From Pseudophaeobacter leonis (GTDB lineage: Bacteria; Pseudomonadota; Alphaproteobacteria; Rhodobacterales; Rhodobacteraceae), in contig NZ_MWVJ01000056.1 of the NCBI RefSeq assembly GCF_002087335.1, positions 1-34,769 of the forward strand: a stretch of 34,769 nucleotides of DNA, given 5' to 3'. A model generated the notes under the pieces. It was not told the DNA's origin. It did not search any database and saw only the letters and a program-made list of their open reading frames with translations. The position numbers were made by a program, and so were the translations under genes. Shown here piece after piece: positions 8,431-18,100 of this stretch (position 1 is the first letter of the stretch; each line of letters begins with the position of its first letter).

Positions 8431-11400
8431 GCCGCACCCTCGAGATCCAGCATAGCTATGATCGAATTGCGCCGCGTCGCCCAGAGACCTGCCTCCGCCA
8501 GGGCGCGAAACCGGTCTCGCATGGCCTGCAGCGCGGCCGGGTTTTCCACCTCCATAAAGGCAACCAGATCCTCACGGCCCAGTGTGGCCTCGAAATACAG
8601 ATCAAACAGATGCGCCGGGACCACCTGCGCCAGATGGGCAAACGCGGCCATGTGGTCCAGCGTGGCTGCGATTTCGGCGCCGCCGCGAAAGCCGTGTTGC
8701 ATCATCGAGGTGGCCCAGTCCGGATTGCTGGCACGGGCGCGGGTGACGCGGGCAATCTCTTCACCCAATGAGCGCGCCTGGGGGCGATCCGGCCGGGTGG
8801 CATCCAGATGATACAATGCGGGAGCAGCCGCGCCGATTCGGGACATGGCAGCGGCAAATCCTGCCTCATGGGCGGCATAGTCCGAGGCAATGAGAACATC
8901 GGTTTCTGGCAGGTCCTGCAGGTGGACAAAACTGTCGGCCCCCCTCAGACGCTCTTCGAGCGCGACGCGGGCCTCGGATATGTCCCCTTGGGCGTCAATT
9001 GCATGGGAGGATGCGGTAATCCAGGCCTCGCCGGCTGCGGCGCGGGCGTCTTCGCTGTAATCTTCGATATGGGCGCCCATGGAGAGGCCGTATTGGCCCG
9101 GCTTGGGCCCAAACACACGCGGCGTGCGTGCAAGATAGGGATTGTCGGATGTGCTTTCTTCGCGATCAGAAAGCGCTGCTGCTGCGGCCTCCAAGCATCT
9201 GGGCCAAACCGGGGAAGACATCGCGAAACAGACCAGAGACCCGCAGTGTGACATCAATGCGCGGACGGCCAAGCAGGCTGAGTGGCAGCACTTCAAAGCC
9301 GCAGACGCGGCTGGACTCTTTGTCCCATTTAGGGGCCAGCCCGGCAAGATGCAGCGCCATAGCAAATTCTTCGCCAGCCGTGCGCATGGTGGCCGAGCCC
9401 CAGAGATCAATCACCAGCCCCTGTGGCCAGTCGCCGTGGTCCTGCAGGTGGCGGCGCAGCAGCCCTTCCGCCAGCTTGACCCCCTGCGCCTGCGCCGCCC
9501 GTGACGGCACCGAACGTGGATCGGTGGTAAAGAGGTTGCGCCCGGTGGGCAAAACATCACTGCGGCCACGATAGGGAGAGCCGGAAGGGCCGGGGGCAAC
9601 CATCTGACCATTGAGGGCCGCAATCAGCCCGCCGCGCTCTTCTGCGCCAAAATCGCCGGTGCCAAAGATATGCAAGCCTTCGCCATATTGGCTCTCCTTG
9701 ATGTCGCAGACAAAGGCATCGATGCGGGTGATCGCCTCGGCGGCTGAGGCCTCGGCCGTGAGACCCAGATCGGCCTCAACACCGGTGCCCTGCGCCTCGG
9801 CGCGGATGTCATCAATCAGGCGGTCACGACGGGCCGGGTCCAACCCGTCGGCGGTGGAGTATTCGTCCAGCAGGCTTTCCAGCCGCGCCATGCCCTCGGG
9901 CAGGCTGGTCTGCGCCAGCGGCGGCGGCAGGTGGCCCAGGGTGACGGCGCCGATGCGGCGTTTGGCCTGGGCGGCCTCTCCGGGGTCATTGACAATAAAG
10001 GGATAGGCCACCGGCAGCGAGCCGGTTAGGGCTTCGGGCCAGCATTCATCGGAAAGGGCCACAGCCTTGCCGGGCAACCATTCGAGCGTGCCATGGGCAC
10101 CGACATGAACCAGCGCGTCAACCTGCTGGCGCAGCCAGAGATAAAAGGCGACATAGGCATGGCGCGGCGTACGGTCCAGATCGTGGTAGTCCTCAACCCG
10201 GGTCTGCACATCGCCGCGCTCGGGCTGCAAAGCGATCAGCGCCTTGCCAGCCTGCAGAGCCTTGAAGTGAAAGGCCCCGTCGCGGCAATCCGGGTCTTCC
10301 TCTGGTGCGCCCCAGGCTGCTGTCAGTGTGGAGCGCAGCGCCTCTGGGAGTTCCGCCAGAGCGGTGTTGTATTGGGTTAGCGGAAAGCTCAGGGTCTCAT
10401 TTGCCAGCCGCAGCCCGAGATTGCCCAGCCCGAGATTTGCCTGGGGCGAGGCCTCATAGCCCTGCGCGCTGAGCTCGTTCAGGATCTCGGTGCAGGAGGC
10501 CAGGGCATCCAGCCCCACCGCATGGGCAAGGTTATGGGCCTTGCCGGGGTAGGTCGACAGGATCAGGCCGACGCGCTTTTGCTCATTGCGCAGACGCGCG
10601 AGGCGCAGCCAGCCCTCAACCCGGTCAAGGGCGGCGTCGATACGGTCTGGCATGGGGCGATGGGCAAAGCGGGAGTATTGCAGATCCGGGTCTTTCTTGC
10701 CGGGTGATTTAAAGCTGATCACCCCGGTCAGAATGCGGCCGTCTACCTCGGGCAGCACCACATGCATGGCGAGATCCGCAGGCGAGAGGCCGCGCGCCGC
10801 CTCAGCCCAGTCTTTCTTGCGGGCCGTGGAGAGCGCCACTTGAAACACTGGGCAGCCGGTGCTGTTGAGCGGTGACGCAGAGCCATCGGTGCCTTGGGCG
10901 GAAAAGGCAGTGGCATTGATGATGGCGGCTGGGCGCAGCACGGGCAGCCTGTCGCGTAGCCACTGGGCCGTATCAGGCGATTTCAGACTGGCGGCAAAGG
11001 CACCATAGGCGGCATAGCCGCGGGCGCGCAGCCAGTTATCAGAGCGTCAACCGGTGCGGTGTCTGCCGCCGTGAGATAAGAGCGATAAAAGCTCACTAGT
11101 ACCAGTGGTTTGTCCTGTGCAGGCAGGTCTGCCAGAATTCCTGTTTGTGGGTCGTAAAACCCATGCGACGGTGTGGTCTTCAACCCCAGAACCGGCCCGG
11201 CATACAGCCCCGCTGCCAGCGCAAGCTGTGCCAGAGCGGCCTGCGCCGCCACAACGCCACCAGCATCACACAGCGCTTGCAGGCGGCGCAGGGTGGACAC
11301 CGGCAGGGTGGAAAGTGCGTCAAGACGCGGGTCTTCCCGGCCATCTGCGGGCAGCAGGTCAAGAGCAATGCCGCGCCGCCGCGCCAGATCCTGCAGCGTG

Positions 11401-11693
11401 GCCAGCCCGTAGGGCCAATAGCTTTCGCCCCCAATCAGCCGCACCAGAATGCCCCTGGCACCCTCCAGCGTCTGTTCGGCGTAGGTGTCGACCGAGAGCG
11501 GATGTTTCAGCGCAACCAGATTGGCCAGCCGCAGGCTGGGCAGTTTTCCATCGGCCCGGTGCCAGCCTGCCGCAAAAGCGCCAAGGTCGCTGTCGGAGAA
11601 CGACAGTGCCACCAGGTCGGCAGGTGTCTGCCCCAGATCCTGAGGCGTGTCGGTTTCACCCAACCCGTGGCTTTCGCGAAAGACGACGTGCAT
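8427..11693 (-). pseudogene. cobN: Cobaltochelatase subunit CobN, split by two single-base shifts
   Basis: Large subunit of the ATP-dependent CobNST complex that inserts Co(II) into hydrogenobyrinate a,c-diamide. The N-terminus MHVVFRESHGLGETDTPQDL (start 11693), GESYWPYG and the internal stretches VHVGAHGTLEWLPGKAVALS and LRVSGLFRDVFPGLAQM identify it. The frame breaks twice. At about 11031 a C is missing from GG(C)CTG, joining ALITG to LRARGYAAYGAFAAS. At about 9191 one G too many separates GLAQML from EAAAAALSDREE. Each flank resumes perfectly, so the repaired protein would be about 1088 aa. The stop overlaps the cobG start as ATGA. Either two sequence errors or a genuinely inactivated gene. 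Confidence 0.92.
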
Positions 11694-11744
11694 CGGCTAG
11701 CTCTCCTGCGGTGTGCTGCGGGCCGCGTCCGACCCGGCGGCAAA

Positions 11745-11787
11745 GGCGTGAAGCGCCCGCCCCATAAGGGGCGGGACGGGTGCAACC
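11745..11787. repeat. REP-like palindromic element, copy 1
   Basis: A GC-rich palindrome sits in the cobW-cobN gap. Perfect 8-bp arms CCCGCCCC and GGGGCGGG (11756-11775) enclose a 4-nt loop, flanked by GGCGTGAAGCG on the left and CGGGTGCAACC on the right. The same flanks and a similar stem occur again at 34066-34105, so this looks like a dispersed family and not only a local hairpin. No T-tract follows on the minus strand, so it is not a canonical terminator, though it could pause transcription or stabilise mRNA between cobW and cobN. Confidence 0.6.
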
Positions 11788-11843
11788 CGGCCTTGCAGCC
11801 AGGAGGAAGTACCCGAATGTCGCTTCGTTCTGGTCATTTGGCG

Positions 11844-12878
11844 TCAGGCCCCCAGTTCGGCGCGAATGGCGGCGCCGTCGATATTGTCGTGCTCTGCAAT
11901 GACCACCAGCTGGGTGCGGCGCGGCGCATCACCCCAGGGCTGGTCATATTGCGCCCGCAAGCGCTCTCCCACGGCCTGAACCAACAGGCGCATCGGTTTT
12001 CCCTCGACCGCGACATAGCCTTTGACCCGCAGAATGCTGCGCTCGCGCGCCAGCTTTAGGATGGCAGCTTGCAGCGTATCGGGGTCAGAGACTTCGCCCA
12101 TTTCGACCACAATGCTCTCGAAATCGTCATGCTCGTGGTCGTCATGGCCATCGTGGTGGCTGGGGCGGGCCTCAAGGTCGTCTTCGGCGGCGGCATTCAG
12201 GCCCAGAATGATGCGGGGATCAATTACGCCTTCGCTCATTGGCAGGATAGGCAGCTGGCGCGGCGCTTCGGCCTCAATGACCTTGCGGGCCTTCTCAAGA
12301 CCCTCTTCGCCGGCCAGATCCGCCTTGGACAGGAGCACGATGTCGGCGCAGGAGATCTGATCCTCAAAAACCTCGGACAGCGGGGTCTCGTGGTCCAGAC
12401 TATCATCTGCGGCGCGCTGGGCCTCGACTGCGGCCAGATCCGGGGCGAACTGGCCTGCGGCCACGGCCTCGGCATCGGCAAGGGCAATGACGCCGTCAAC
12501 TGTGATGCGCGAGCGAATCGCCGGCCAGTCAAACGCCTTGAGCAGCGGCTTGGGCAGTGCCAGACCGGAGGTCTCGATCAGGATATGTTCAGGCTGTTCT
12601 GGCAGCGCCATCAGCGCCTCGATGGTGGGAATGAAATCATCCGCTACGGTGCAGCAGATGCAACCATTGGCGAGTTCCACGATGTTGTTCTCGGGGCAGT
12701 TATCATCGGCGCAGGATTTCAGGATATCGCCATCGACACCGGCAGTGCCAAATTCATTGACCAGAACGGCGAGGCGCTTGCCCTGCGGGTTCTGCATCAG
12801 GTGGCGGATCAGGGTGGTCTTGCCCGCGCCGAGAAAGCCGGTGATGACGGTGACGGGGATCTTGTTGAGGTCGCTCAT
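11844..12878 (-). CDS. cobW: CobW, G3E-family GTPase metallochaperone
   Basis: GTP-hydrolysing metal chaperone thought to supply cobalt for corrin synthesis. The 344-aa protein has the Walker A loop GFLGAGKTT (14-22), the metal-binding motif GCICC (72-76), ETSG, SKAD and a C-terminal CobW domain. A His/Asp-rich stretch at about 241-252 (HHDGHDDHEHDD) may bind metal. It follows the DUF1636 gene by 6 bp with an AAGGA Shine-Dalgarno, so both lie under the riboswitch. Intact. Zinc chaperones of the same family are the alternative, but the cob context favours cobalt. Confidence 0.94.
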   Translation of the reverse strand: MSDLNKIPVTVITGFLGAGKTTLIRHLMQNPQGKRLAVLVNEFGTAGVDGDILKSCADDNCPENNIVELANGCICCTVADDFIPTIEALMALPEQPEHILIETSGLALPKPLLKAFDWPAIRSRITVDGVIALADAEAVAAGQFAPDLAAVEAQRAADDSLDHETPLSEVFEDQISCADIVLLSKADLAGEEGLEKARKVIEAEAPRQLPILPMSEGVIDPRIILGLNAAAEDDLEARPSHHDGHDDHEHDDFESIVVEMGEVSDPDTLQAAILKLARERSILRVKGYVAVEGKPMRLLVQAVGERLRAQYDQPWGDAPRRTQLVVIAEHDNIDGAAIRAELGA

Positions 12879-12884
12879 GGGCTT

Positions 12885-13295
12885 TTAATCCTTGGAAGGC
12901 AGTGTGATCGGAGGAATGCGGGCGATGGATTGCTTGCGAAACACCTGTGGGCGTTCGCGCCAGGGCACCAGACCGTCCGCTGTGGCGGCATAGGCGGCGG
13001 CTCCCGCAAGAATGTCATCGAGATGGGCCTCGGGGTCGAGGTCGCCGTAGACATAGCTCCAGCGCGCGTCGCCGCCGGTCAGCACCATGGCGCAACCACG
13101 TTTGCAGGCCGACAGGCATTCGACGCCGCGCACAGTGACGCCAGCGGGCAGCGTGGCCTCGGTGAGGGCATCCATCAGCAGAGCACCCGGGCGGGGGGCC
13201 TCGGGGTCAACGCCTTCGCGTTTGCAGGTGGTGCAAATGGTCAGGGTGACCTCTGCAGCGTTTTGGGCGGGGAGTTCCGCCATATCGTCAGCCAT
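12885..13295 (-). CDS. DUF1636 protein, first gene of the cob operon
   Basis: A 136-aa protein of the DUF1636 type. Cys pairs CTTCKREG (near 25) and CLSACKRGC (near 73) resemble a thioredoxin-like [2Fe-2S] ferredoxin fold, so a metal or cluster site is plausible; no activity is established. The start at 13295 (MADDMAELP) is preceded by AAAGGA at 11 nt, a rather long spacing; MAELP at 13283 is an alternative. The ORF stays open upstream through the riboswitch to 13634, but that extension is not protein-like. First gene behind the riboswitch and 6 bp from cobW, so a role in cobalt or cobalamin metabolism is inferred from position. Confidence 0.82.
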   Translation of the reverse strand: MADDMAELPAQNAAEVTLTICTTCKREGVDPEAPRPGALLMDALTEATLPAGVTVRGVECLSACKRGCAMVLTGGDARWSYVYGDLDPEAHLDDILAGAAAYAATADGLVPWRERPQVFRKQSIARIPPITLPSKD

Positions 13296-13407
13296 CAGCG
13301 CGCGCGTCCTTTCGTTATGACGGATTGGGGCTGGGCCAGCAGGGGGAGGGCAAAGGCGCACTCCCACAACCAGTCGCGGAAACACCCCGTCCGCCCGTTG
13401 TCTCAGT

Positions 13408-13632
13408 CGTTGGCAGGTCTCCCGGCTTGCGGATCTCAACAGGCCAATGCCTGTCTGCGGTGCTCTTGCCTTCCCGGGTGTGCCGCGCACGGGCCCAGTG
13501 GCATCAGAGACCTCTCCGGTCACGGTCGCGGGGGCGGCTGTGCTTGAGACTCTGTACCTGCAGGAGGTTTGAGCCCCCAGGAGGTTTGAGCCTGTCACAT
13601 TCCCTCTTCGCCTGCAATTTGCAGGAACCAAC
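13408..13632 (-). promoter_or_regulatory. Cobalamin (AdoCbl) riboswitch
   Basis: On the minus strand this leader contains, in order: GGTTCC with a CCTGCAAATTGCAGG hairpin, GAAGAGGGAA, the core GCCGCCCCCGCGACCGTGA, GCCACTG, GGGAAGGG, and the B12 box AAGCCGGGAGACCTGCCA (within 13411-13430). These are the conserved blocks of cobalamin riboswitches in the right order and spacing. It ends about 115 nt before the DUF1636 start, so it most likely represses the DUF1636-cobW-cobN... operon when adenosylcobalamin is abundant. Whether it acts on transcription or translation cannot be told. Confidence 0.93.
13561..13592. repeat. 17-bp tandem duplication inside the riboswitch
   Basis: CAGGAGGTTTGAGCC occurs twice with a period of 17 bp (13561-13575 and 13578-13592), within the riboswitch arm between GGGAA and the GCCGCCCCCGC core. 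The duplication lengthens a peripheral element of the aptamer. Confidence 0.85.
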
Positions 13633-13698
13633 AAAAACCCCCTTGCGCTATTGGGGCCTTCCTTGTCAAGACTTGCACAAACAGCAGGAGTGACCCCA

Positions 13699-14335
13699 GT
13701 GAGCGATAAGTCCGAAACCGGCGTTTCAGAAGAGGAAGCGGCACGTCACGCCTCCAAGATGGCGAAGAAAAAAGCCGCCCGTGATCGCATGATGAAAACC
13801 AAAGACGGCGAAAAGGGCCTGATCATCGTGCACACAGGCCCCGGCAAGGGCAAATCCAGCTCGGGATTCGGCATGATCATGCGCTGCATCGCGCATAAAA
13901 TGCCCTCAGCCGTGGTGCAGTTCATCAAGGGCGCCTGGCAGACCGGCGAGCGCACGCTGATCGAAGAGAACTTTAGCGATCTGTGCCAGTTTTACGCGAT
14001 GGGCGAGGGGTTTACCTGGGAGACCCAGGACAAGGCGCGCGATATTGCCGCAGCACAAAAGGGCTGGGAAAAGGCCAAAGAGATGATCCGCGACGAGCGC
14101 AACACCATGGTGCTGCTCGACGAGATCAATATCGCGCTGCGCTAATGATTATCTTGATCTGGATGAGGTGCTTGAATTTTTGGTGGAGGAAAAGCCTGCG
14201 ATGACCCATGTGGTTCTGACCGGGCGTAACGCCAAGGAAGAGCTGATCGAAATCGCTGATCTTGTGACCGAGATGGGGCAAATCAAGCACCCGTTCCGCG
14301 CCGGTGTGAAGGCGCAAAAAGGTGTGGAATTTTAA
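13699..14335 (+). pseudogene. cobO: Cob(I)yrinic acid a,c-diamide adenosyltransferase, one frameshift
   Basis: ATP:corrinoid adenosyltransferase (CobA/CobO type) forming the Co-adenosyl bond. The start is GTG at 13699, with CAGGAG 8 nt upstream. The protein begins MSDKSETGV; the P-loop HTGPGKGKSSS lies at 45-55. It continues through QFIKGAWQTGERTLIEE, FTWETQDK and MVLLDEINIALR, where one extra A (TAATGAT for TATGAT, 14144-14145) makes a false TAA at 14143. The shifted frame goes on with YDYLDLDEVLEFL, MTHVVLTGRNAKEELIE and HPFRAGVKAQKGVEF to TAA at 14333-14335, the normal family end. It is divergent from the riboswitch-led operon. Confidence 0.92.
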
Positions 14336-14384
14336 ACAGGTCTATTTAAGCAGGCCATTTTAAACAGGCCATTTAAAAAGGCCA
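14330..14384. repeat. Four imperfect 13-15 bp tandem units after cobO
   Basis: Units related to TTTAAACAGGCCA start at the cobO stop codon and run into the end of glpD (14330-14344, 14345-14357, 14358-14371, 14372-14384). The TAA stops of both convergent genes lie within the units. Confidence 0.75.
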
Positions 14385-16072
14385 GGCGCGCTACCTACAG
14401 ATCTGGCGTGCCAGTTACAGAGCAGGCGCGCCACCAACAGGTCAGGCGCGCGCCCCTGGTATCCTGCTAACAGCGCGTCTGGTTGACGGCGTATCAGGCG
14501 GATTGGGCGCGGGACATTTGCGATCACATAGTCATTTACGGCCGCGCGCTGGGGGTCATCCAAACGCAGGCCCAGTTTGCTGCGCCGCCACAGAAAATCT
14601 TCGCCGCTGCGCACCCACTCATGGGCGATGGCCCAGTTCAGCTCTTGTTCGGTGATCGTGGCACCAAAATCCGCGCCGAGGTCCGCGCTGGACTGGGCGT
14701 CGCCCAGCACCTCCCAGGCTTCCAGCCCATAGGCGCGGATCAGGCGGCGTGTGGCATAGGGGCTGAGGAAGGGATACTCAGCCGCCAGTTTTGCTGTCAG
14801 CTTGGCGACATCCGTCACCGGGAAATCCCCACCGGGCATCGCCACGCCTGCGGTCCAGTTGCCTGAAAGCCCCGGCAGAGCCTCGCCTATCTTGGTCAGG
14901 GCGGCCTCGGCCAGTTTGCGGTAGGTGGTGATCTTGCCGCCAAAGACATTGAGCAATGGCGCCTGCGCCTGATCCAGCGTCAAAACATATTCGCGGGTGG
15001 CTGCCGTGGCCGAGCTGGCGCCATCATCATAGAGCGGCCGCACCCCGGAATAGGTCCAGACAATGTCATCCTGGCTTAGTGGGTTCTCGAAGTATTGTGA
15101 CGCAAAATCAACAAGGTACGCCTGTTCTTCTGGGGTGCATTCGGGCGAAATGTCCGGATTGGGGTGGTCCGCGTCTGTGGTGCCGATCAGGGTGAAGTCC
15201 TCTTCATAGGGGATGGCAAAAATGATGCGGCCATCCTCACCCTGAAAGAAATAACAGCGTCCGTGGTCAAACAGTTTCGGCACCACGATATGGCTGCCGC
15301 GCACCAGACGCACGGTCTCGCGGCTGTTTTGCCCCAGCTTTTGTTGCAGCAGATCCGCAACCCAGGGGCCGCCTGCATTGACCAGCATTTTGGCGCGATG
15401 CTCACGGGTCTCGCCGCTGGCGTGATCTTTCACCGTGACCACCCAGTGATCGGCCTTGCGCGCGGCACTCAGCACCTCGGTGCGGGTCATGATGGTGGCG
15501 CCACGGGCCTGTGCGTCACGGGCATTTAGTACAACAAGGCGGGCGTCCTCGACCCAGCAATCAGAGTATTCAAACGCCTTTTTGAATTTTGATTTCAGAG
15601 GCTTGCCGGCCGGGTCCACCGTCAGATCAATCGAGCTTGTGCCCGGCAGGATGCCGCGCTTGCCCAGGGAGTCATATAAAAACAGCCCCAGTCGGATCAG
15701 CCAGGCCGGGCGGCGCCCCTTCATCCAGGGCATAAAGGTGGTCAGCAGCTTTGAGGTGGGGGTGTCATTGTCAAACCGCATGTCCTTGTGAAAGGGCAGA
15801 ACAAAGCGCATTGGCCAGGAGATATGCGGCATGGCGCGCAACAGAACCTCGCGCTCGATCAGCGCCTCACGCACCAGGCGGAACTCAAAATACTCCAGAT
15901 AGCGCAGACCGCCATGGAACAATTTGGTGGAGGCAGAGGAGGTCGCCGAGGCCAGATCGTTCATTTCGGCCAGGGTCACAGAGAGGCCGCGTCCGGCGGC
16001 GTCGCGGGCGATGCCGCAGCCATTGATGCCGCCGCCAATGATAAAGAGATCGGTGATCTTTGGATTAGTCAT
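14360..16072 (-). CDS. glpD: Aerobic glycerol-3-phosphate dehydrogenase, C-terminus extended by repeats
   Basis: FAD-dependent, membrane-associated oxidation of sn-glycerol-3-phosphate to dihydroxyacetone phosphate, feeding electrons to quinone. The N-terminal FAD loop LFIIGGGINGCGIARDAAGR (residues 9-28) is followed by STKLFHGGLRYLE, NAGGPWVADL, TLIGTTDADH and the C-terminal domain with HEWVRSGEDFLWRRSKLG. At 570 aa it is about 40 residues longer than I expect for the family. The last 30 or so residues are encoded by the 20-bp and 13-15 bp repeats and look non-native. The start at 16072 overlaps the glpR 3' end by 8 bp, so the two genes form an operon. Confidence 0.95.
   Translation of the reverse strand: MTNPKITDLFIIGGGINGCGIARDAAGRGLSVTLAEMNDLASATSSASTKLFHGGLRYLEYFEFRLVREALIEREVLLRAMPHISWPMRFVLPFHKDMRFDNDTPTSKLLTTFMPWMKGRRPAWLIRLGLFLYDSLGKRGILPGTSSIDLTVDPAGKPLKSKFKKAFEYSDCWVEDARLVVLNARDAQARGATIMTRTEVLSAARKADHWVVTVKDHASGETREHRAKMLVNAGGPWVADLLQQKLGQNSRETVRLVRGSHIVVPKLFDHGRCYFFQGEDGRIIFAIPYEEDFTLIGTTDADHPNPDISPECTPEEQAYLVDFASQYFENPLSQDDIVWTYSGVRPLYDDGASSATAATREYVLTLDQAQAPLLNVFGGKITTYRKLAEAALTKIGEALPGLSGNWTAGVAMPGGDFPVTDVAKLTAKLAAEYPFLSPYATRRLIRAYGLEAWEVLGDAQSSADLGADFGATITEQELNWAIAHEWVRSGEDFLWRRSKLGLRLDDPQRAAVNDYVIANVPRPIRLIRRQPDALLAGYQGRAPDLLVARLLCNWHARSVGSAPGLFKWPV
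14385..14450. repeat. 20-bp tandem repeat array at the glpD 3' end
   Basis: Three units with an exact 20-bp period (14385-14404, 14405-14424, 14425-14444) and a partial fourth, consensus GGCGCGCYACCWACAGRTCA, directly abut the 13-15 bp array. They are translated as the GlpD C-terminal tail. Confidence 0.8.
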
Positions 16073-16850
16073 TTTCGCGACTTTCGTTTTGTTCAGTGCA
16101 GAGGATGCGGCAGCCTGCGACGCGCGCAGCCTCGCGGAATTTTTCAGGTGGGCTGTGGTCTGTGATCACCACATCCAGATCAGAGAGGCCGCAGATCCGG
16201 ACCGGCGCGGAGAGGCTGAACTTGCTGCTGTCACACAGAAGAATTTTGTTGCGGGCGTTTTTCAGGATAGCCCGTGCCACCGAGACTTCGCTGGGGTCAT
16301 GGTCCAAAACAGCGCCATCTTCATCCAGGGCCGAGGCGCCAATGATGGCATAGTCTACCTTGTAGCGTGAGATGAACTCTACGGCGTCTTCGCCAATGAT
16401 GGCGCCGTCGCTTTGCCGCACAGTGCCGCCGACAAGGATCAGATCCTTTGTGTCTCCACCGATCATCAGATTGATAATATTGATGTTATTAGAAAGAACC
16501 GTCAGGCCGCGATGGTTTGCGAGCGCACGGGCCGCCTGTTCGGTGGAGGTGCCGATATTCAGCGCCAGCGAGCAATGGTCGGGGATAAGATCTGCCAGCA
16601 CGGTTGCCATGGCCTGCTTTGCGGCCGCGTTTTGTTTGCGCCGGTCCGCATGGGCGCGATTGGCAGCAGAACTGACGCGCACCGCGCCGCCATGGACCCG
16701 CGACAGCGCACCACGCGCCGAGAGGTCGCGCAGGTCCGTGCGAATGGTTTGAAGCGAGACGCCAAATTGCTGCGACAGGCCCTCTACATCCACCCGATCC
16801 TGGGTGTTGAGCAGTTCCAGAATTTGGCTGTGGCGAGTCGTGGCGTCCAT
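16065..16850 (-). CDS. glpR: DeoR-family repressor, GlpR-like
   Basis: Transcription regulator of 261 aa with an N-terminal winged helix-turn-helix (about residues 5-57: QILELLNTQDRVDVEGLSQQ, then VSLQTIRTDLRDLSARG and RVHGGAV). A sugar-phosphate isomerase-like effector domain follows (ALNIGTSTEQAARAL, GGTVRQSDGAIIGEDA, IIGASALDEDGAVLDHD, DSSKF). It overlaps glpD by 8 bp, so it most likely represses its own glp operon and is relieved by glycerol-3-phosphate. Candidate operator half-sites lie just upstream. Confidence 0.92.
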   Translation of the reverse strand: MDATTRHSQILELLNTQDRVDVEGLSQQFGVSLQTIRTDLRDLSARGALSRVHGGAVRVSSAANRAHADRRKQNAAAKQAMATVLADLIPDHCSLALNIGTSTEQAARALANHRGLTVLSNNINIINLMIGGDTKDLILVGGTVRQSDGAIIGEDAVEFISRYKVDYAIIGASALDEDGAVLDHDPSEVSVARAILKNARNKILLCDSSKFSLSAPVRICGLSDLDVVITDHSPPEKFREAARVAGCRILCTEQNESREND

Positions 16851-16900
16851 GGGTTTTCCTTTTGAGGCTGCTTCCTAGCGTATTTTCAAAAATGAGTCAC

Positions 16901-16926
16901 GTTTCATTTTCGTTATGCTTTCGTAA
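16901..16926. promoter_or_regulatory. Candidate GlpR operator (TTTCGT repeats)
   Basis: About 50-75 bp upstream of the glpR start an AT-rich segment contains TTTCATTTTCGT and CTTTCGT, direct half-sites of the TTTCGT kind bound by DeoR/GlpR repressors. Assignment rests on motif resemblance and position. Confidence 0.5.
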
Positions 16927-16948
16927 CTGCGCAAAAGAAAAGGCGCAG
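16927..16948. terminator. Hairpin between the DUF1513 gene and glpR
   Basis: Perfect 6-bp arms CTGCGC and GCGCAG flank a 10-nt A-rich loop in the gap between the DUF1513 gene stop and the glpR start. There is no clear T-tract on either strand, so it may be an insulator or a weak terminator. The rest of 16851-16990 shows no gene. Confidence 0.35.
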
Positions 16949-16990
16949 CCGAAGCCACGCCAGTTGAGCTGCTCTTTGCACAATGCTGGT

Positions 16991-18075
16991 TTAGCTGAGA
17001 CGGATGAGGTGGTTGTCCCAGGCCAGGTTGTGATGGCTCAACGCCGTTACTTTGGGCCCTTCAAGGGCAAACAGCTTGCCGTCACCGCTGCTGGCAATAA
17101 AGCCGTTTGGCGCTGTGATCAGACCGCAAACATCGCGCAACTGGTACTCGCGTAGCATCTGGCCACTTGCGGTCTCCATCACCTGAACAACGCCGCCGCG
17201 CGGCGAGGTGACGGCTATCAGGCTGCCATCGGCGCTAAAGGCGAGCGAGCCGCCATAGCCCTGCAGATTGCGCCGCCGCGGGTCGTCCTCGGCCAGCAGT
17301 TGGGGCGCCGCGCCTGGGCGATAAAGGCCCACAATTGGAACGTCGTCGCCAAGATCACCCTGCCACTGCATGGCAAAGCCGAGGCTGCCATCCTGGGCCT
17401 GGGCAAGATGGCGGATCGAATTCAGGTGCAGATCGGCCGGCAGCTCTACCTTGTCCTGTAGCTGCCCGTCGAGCGACAGCAGGCTGAGATTGGGACGCAT
17501 CTGGGGCAGGTTCAGCTTGGCACGGCCACTGTCCGGGTGGGTCTCGATGCCGCCATTGGCGATGGCAAGCTGCATTTTACCCCGGTGTTGCCGCAGCAGC
17601 ATGTCATGCGGGCCGATACCGCCAGAGCGAAAGCTGGTGAGCCGCCTATAGTCCTTTTCTGCGTCCCATACGCCCACAATGCCGCGGCCGTTTTCATAGT
17701 CGTTCTCTGTGGTGAACAGTCGCGTGCCATCGGGGTGAAAACCCCGTGCCCGTAAAAGTGATGCCCCGGTGGCGGCTGCAGCCGGGCCAGACGCGCGCCG
17801 GTCCGGCAATTGATCACATCGGCAAATCGCCCGGGCCGCCGGGCAAAGGCCACGGCCTCGGGGCGCTGCGGATGGGCGGCGGCGGCATGGCCACGATCTG
17901 GCAGCGGACAGCTAAAAAGCACAGCTCCTTTGGTAGAGAGCCCGGCCAGCAGGTAGCTGCCATCAGGTGTCTTTGCAGCAGAAAGAAAGGCAGGGCGGCC
18001 AAGGTCGGCCCAGCTTGGGCCTGGCGTCAGGCCCGCCGCCAGAAGCCCGGCCAAAAATCCGCGTCGCGTGGTCAT
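16991..18075 (-). pseudogene. DUF1513 periplasmic protein (Tat signal), one frameshift
   Basis: Last gene of the iron operon. It begins MTTRRGFLAGLLAAGLTPGP, a twin-arginine (Tat) signal ending at about SWA, so the product should be exported folded. The body looks like a beta-propeller of the DUF1513 type (EAVAFARRPGRFADVI, TENDYENGRGIVGVWD, GIGPHDMLL, AIANGGIETHPDSGR, LNLPQMRPNLSLL). At about 17736 one C is missing in GTTTTC(C)ACCCCG: the first frame reads HGVF and the second continues HPDGTRLFTTEND. Repaired length is about 361 aa. DUF1513 genes accompany imelysin and DUF1111 genes in many proteobacteria, which suggests iron uptake; its own activity is unknown. Confidence 0.85.
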
Positions 18076-18100
18076 GTGCTGTCCTTTGTCTTTTGGCTCT

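Noticed and set aside
11756..11775. Terminator between cobW and cobN
   Set aside because: Strong stem but no T-tract, and a matching element elsewhere points to a dispersed repeat.
12069..13547. 492-codon plus-strand ORF opposite cobW and the DUF1636 gene
   Set aside because: Runs antisense through cobW and into the riboswitch; no recognisable domain.
13296..13634. N-terminal extension of the DUF1636 ORF
   Set aside because: The extra 113 codons lie over the cobalamin riboswitch and do not resemble protein.
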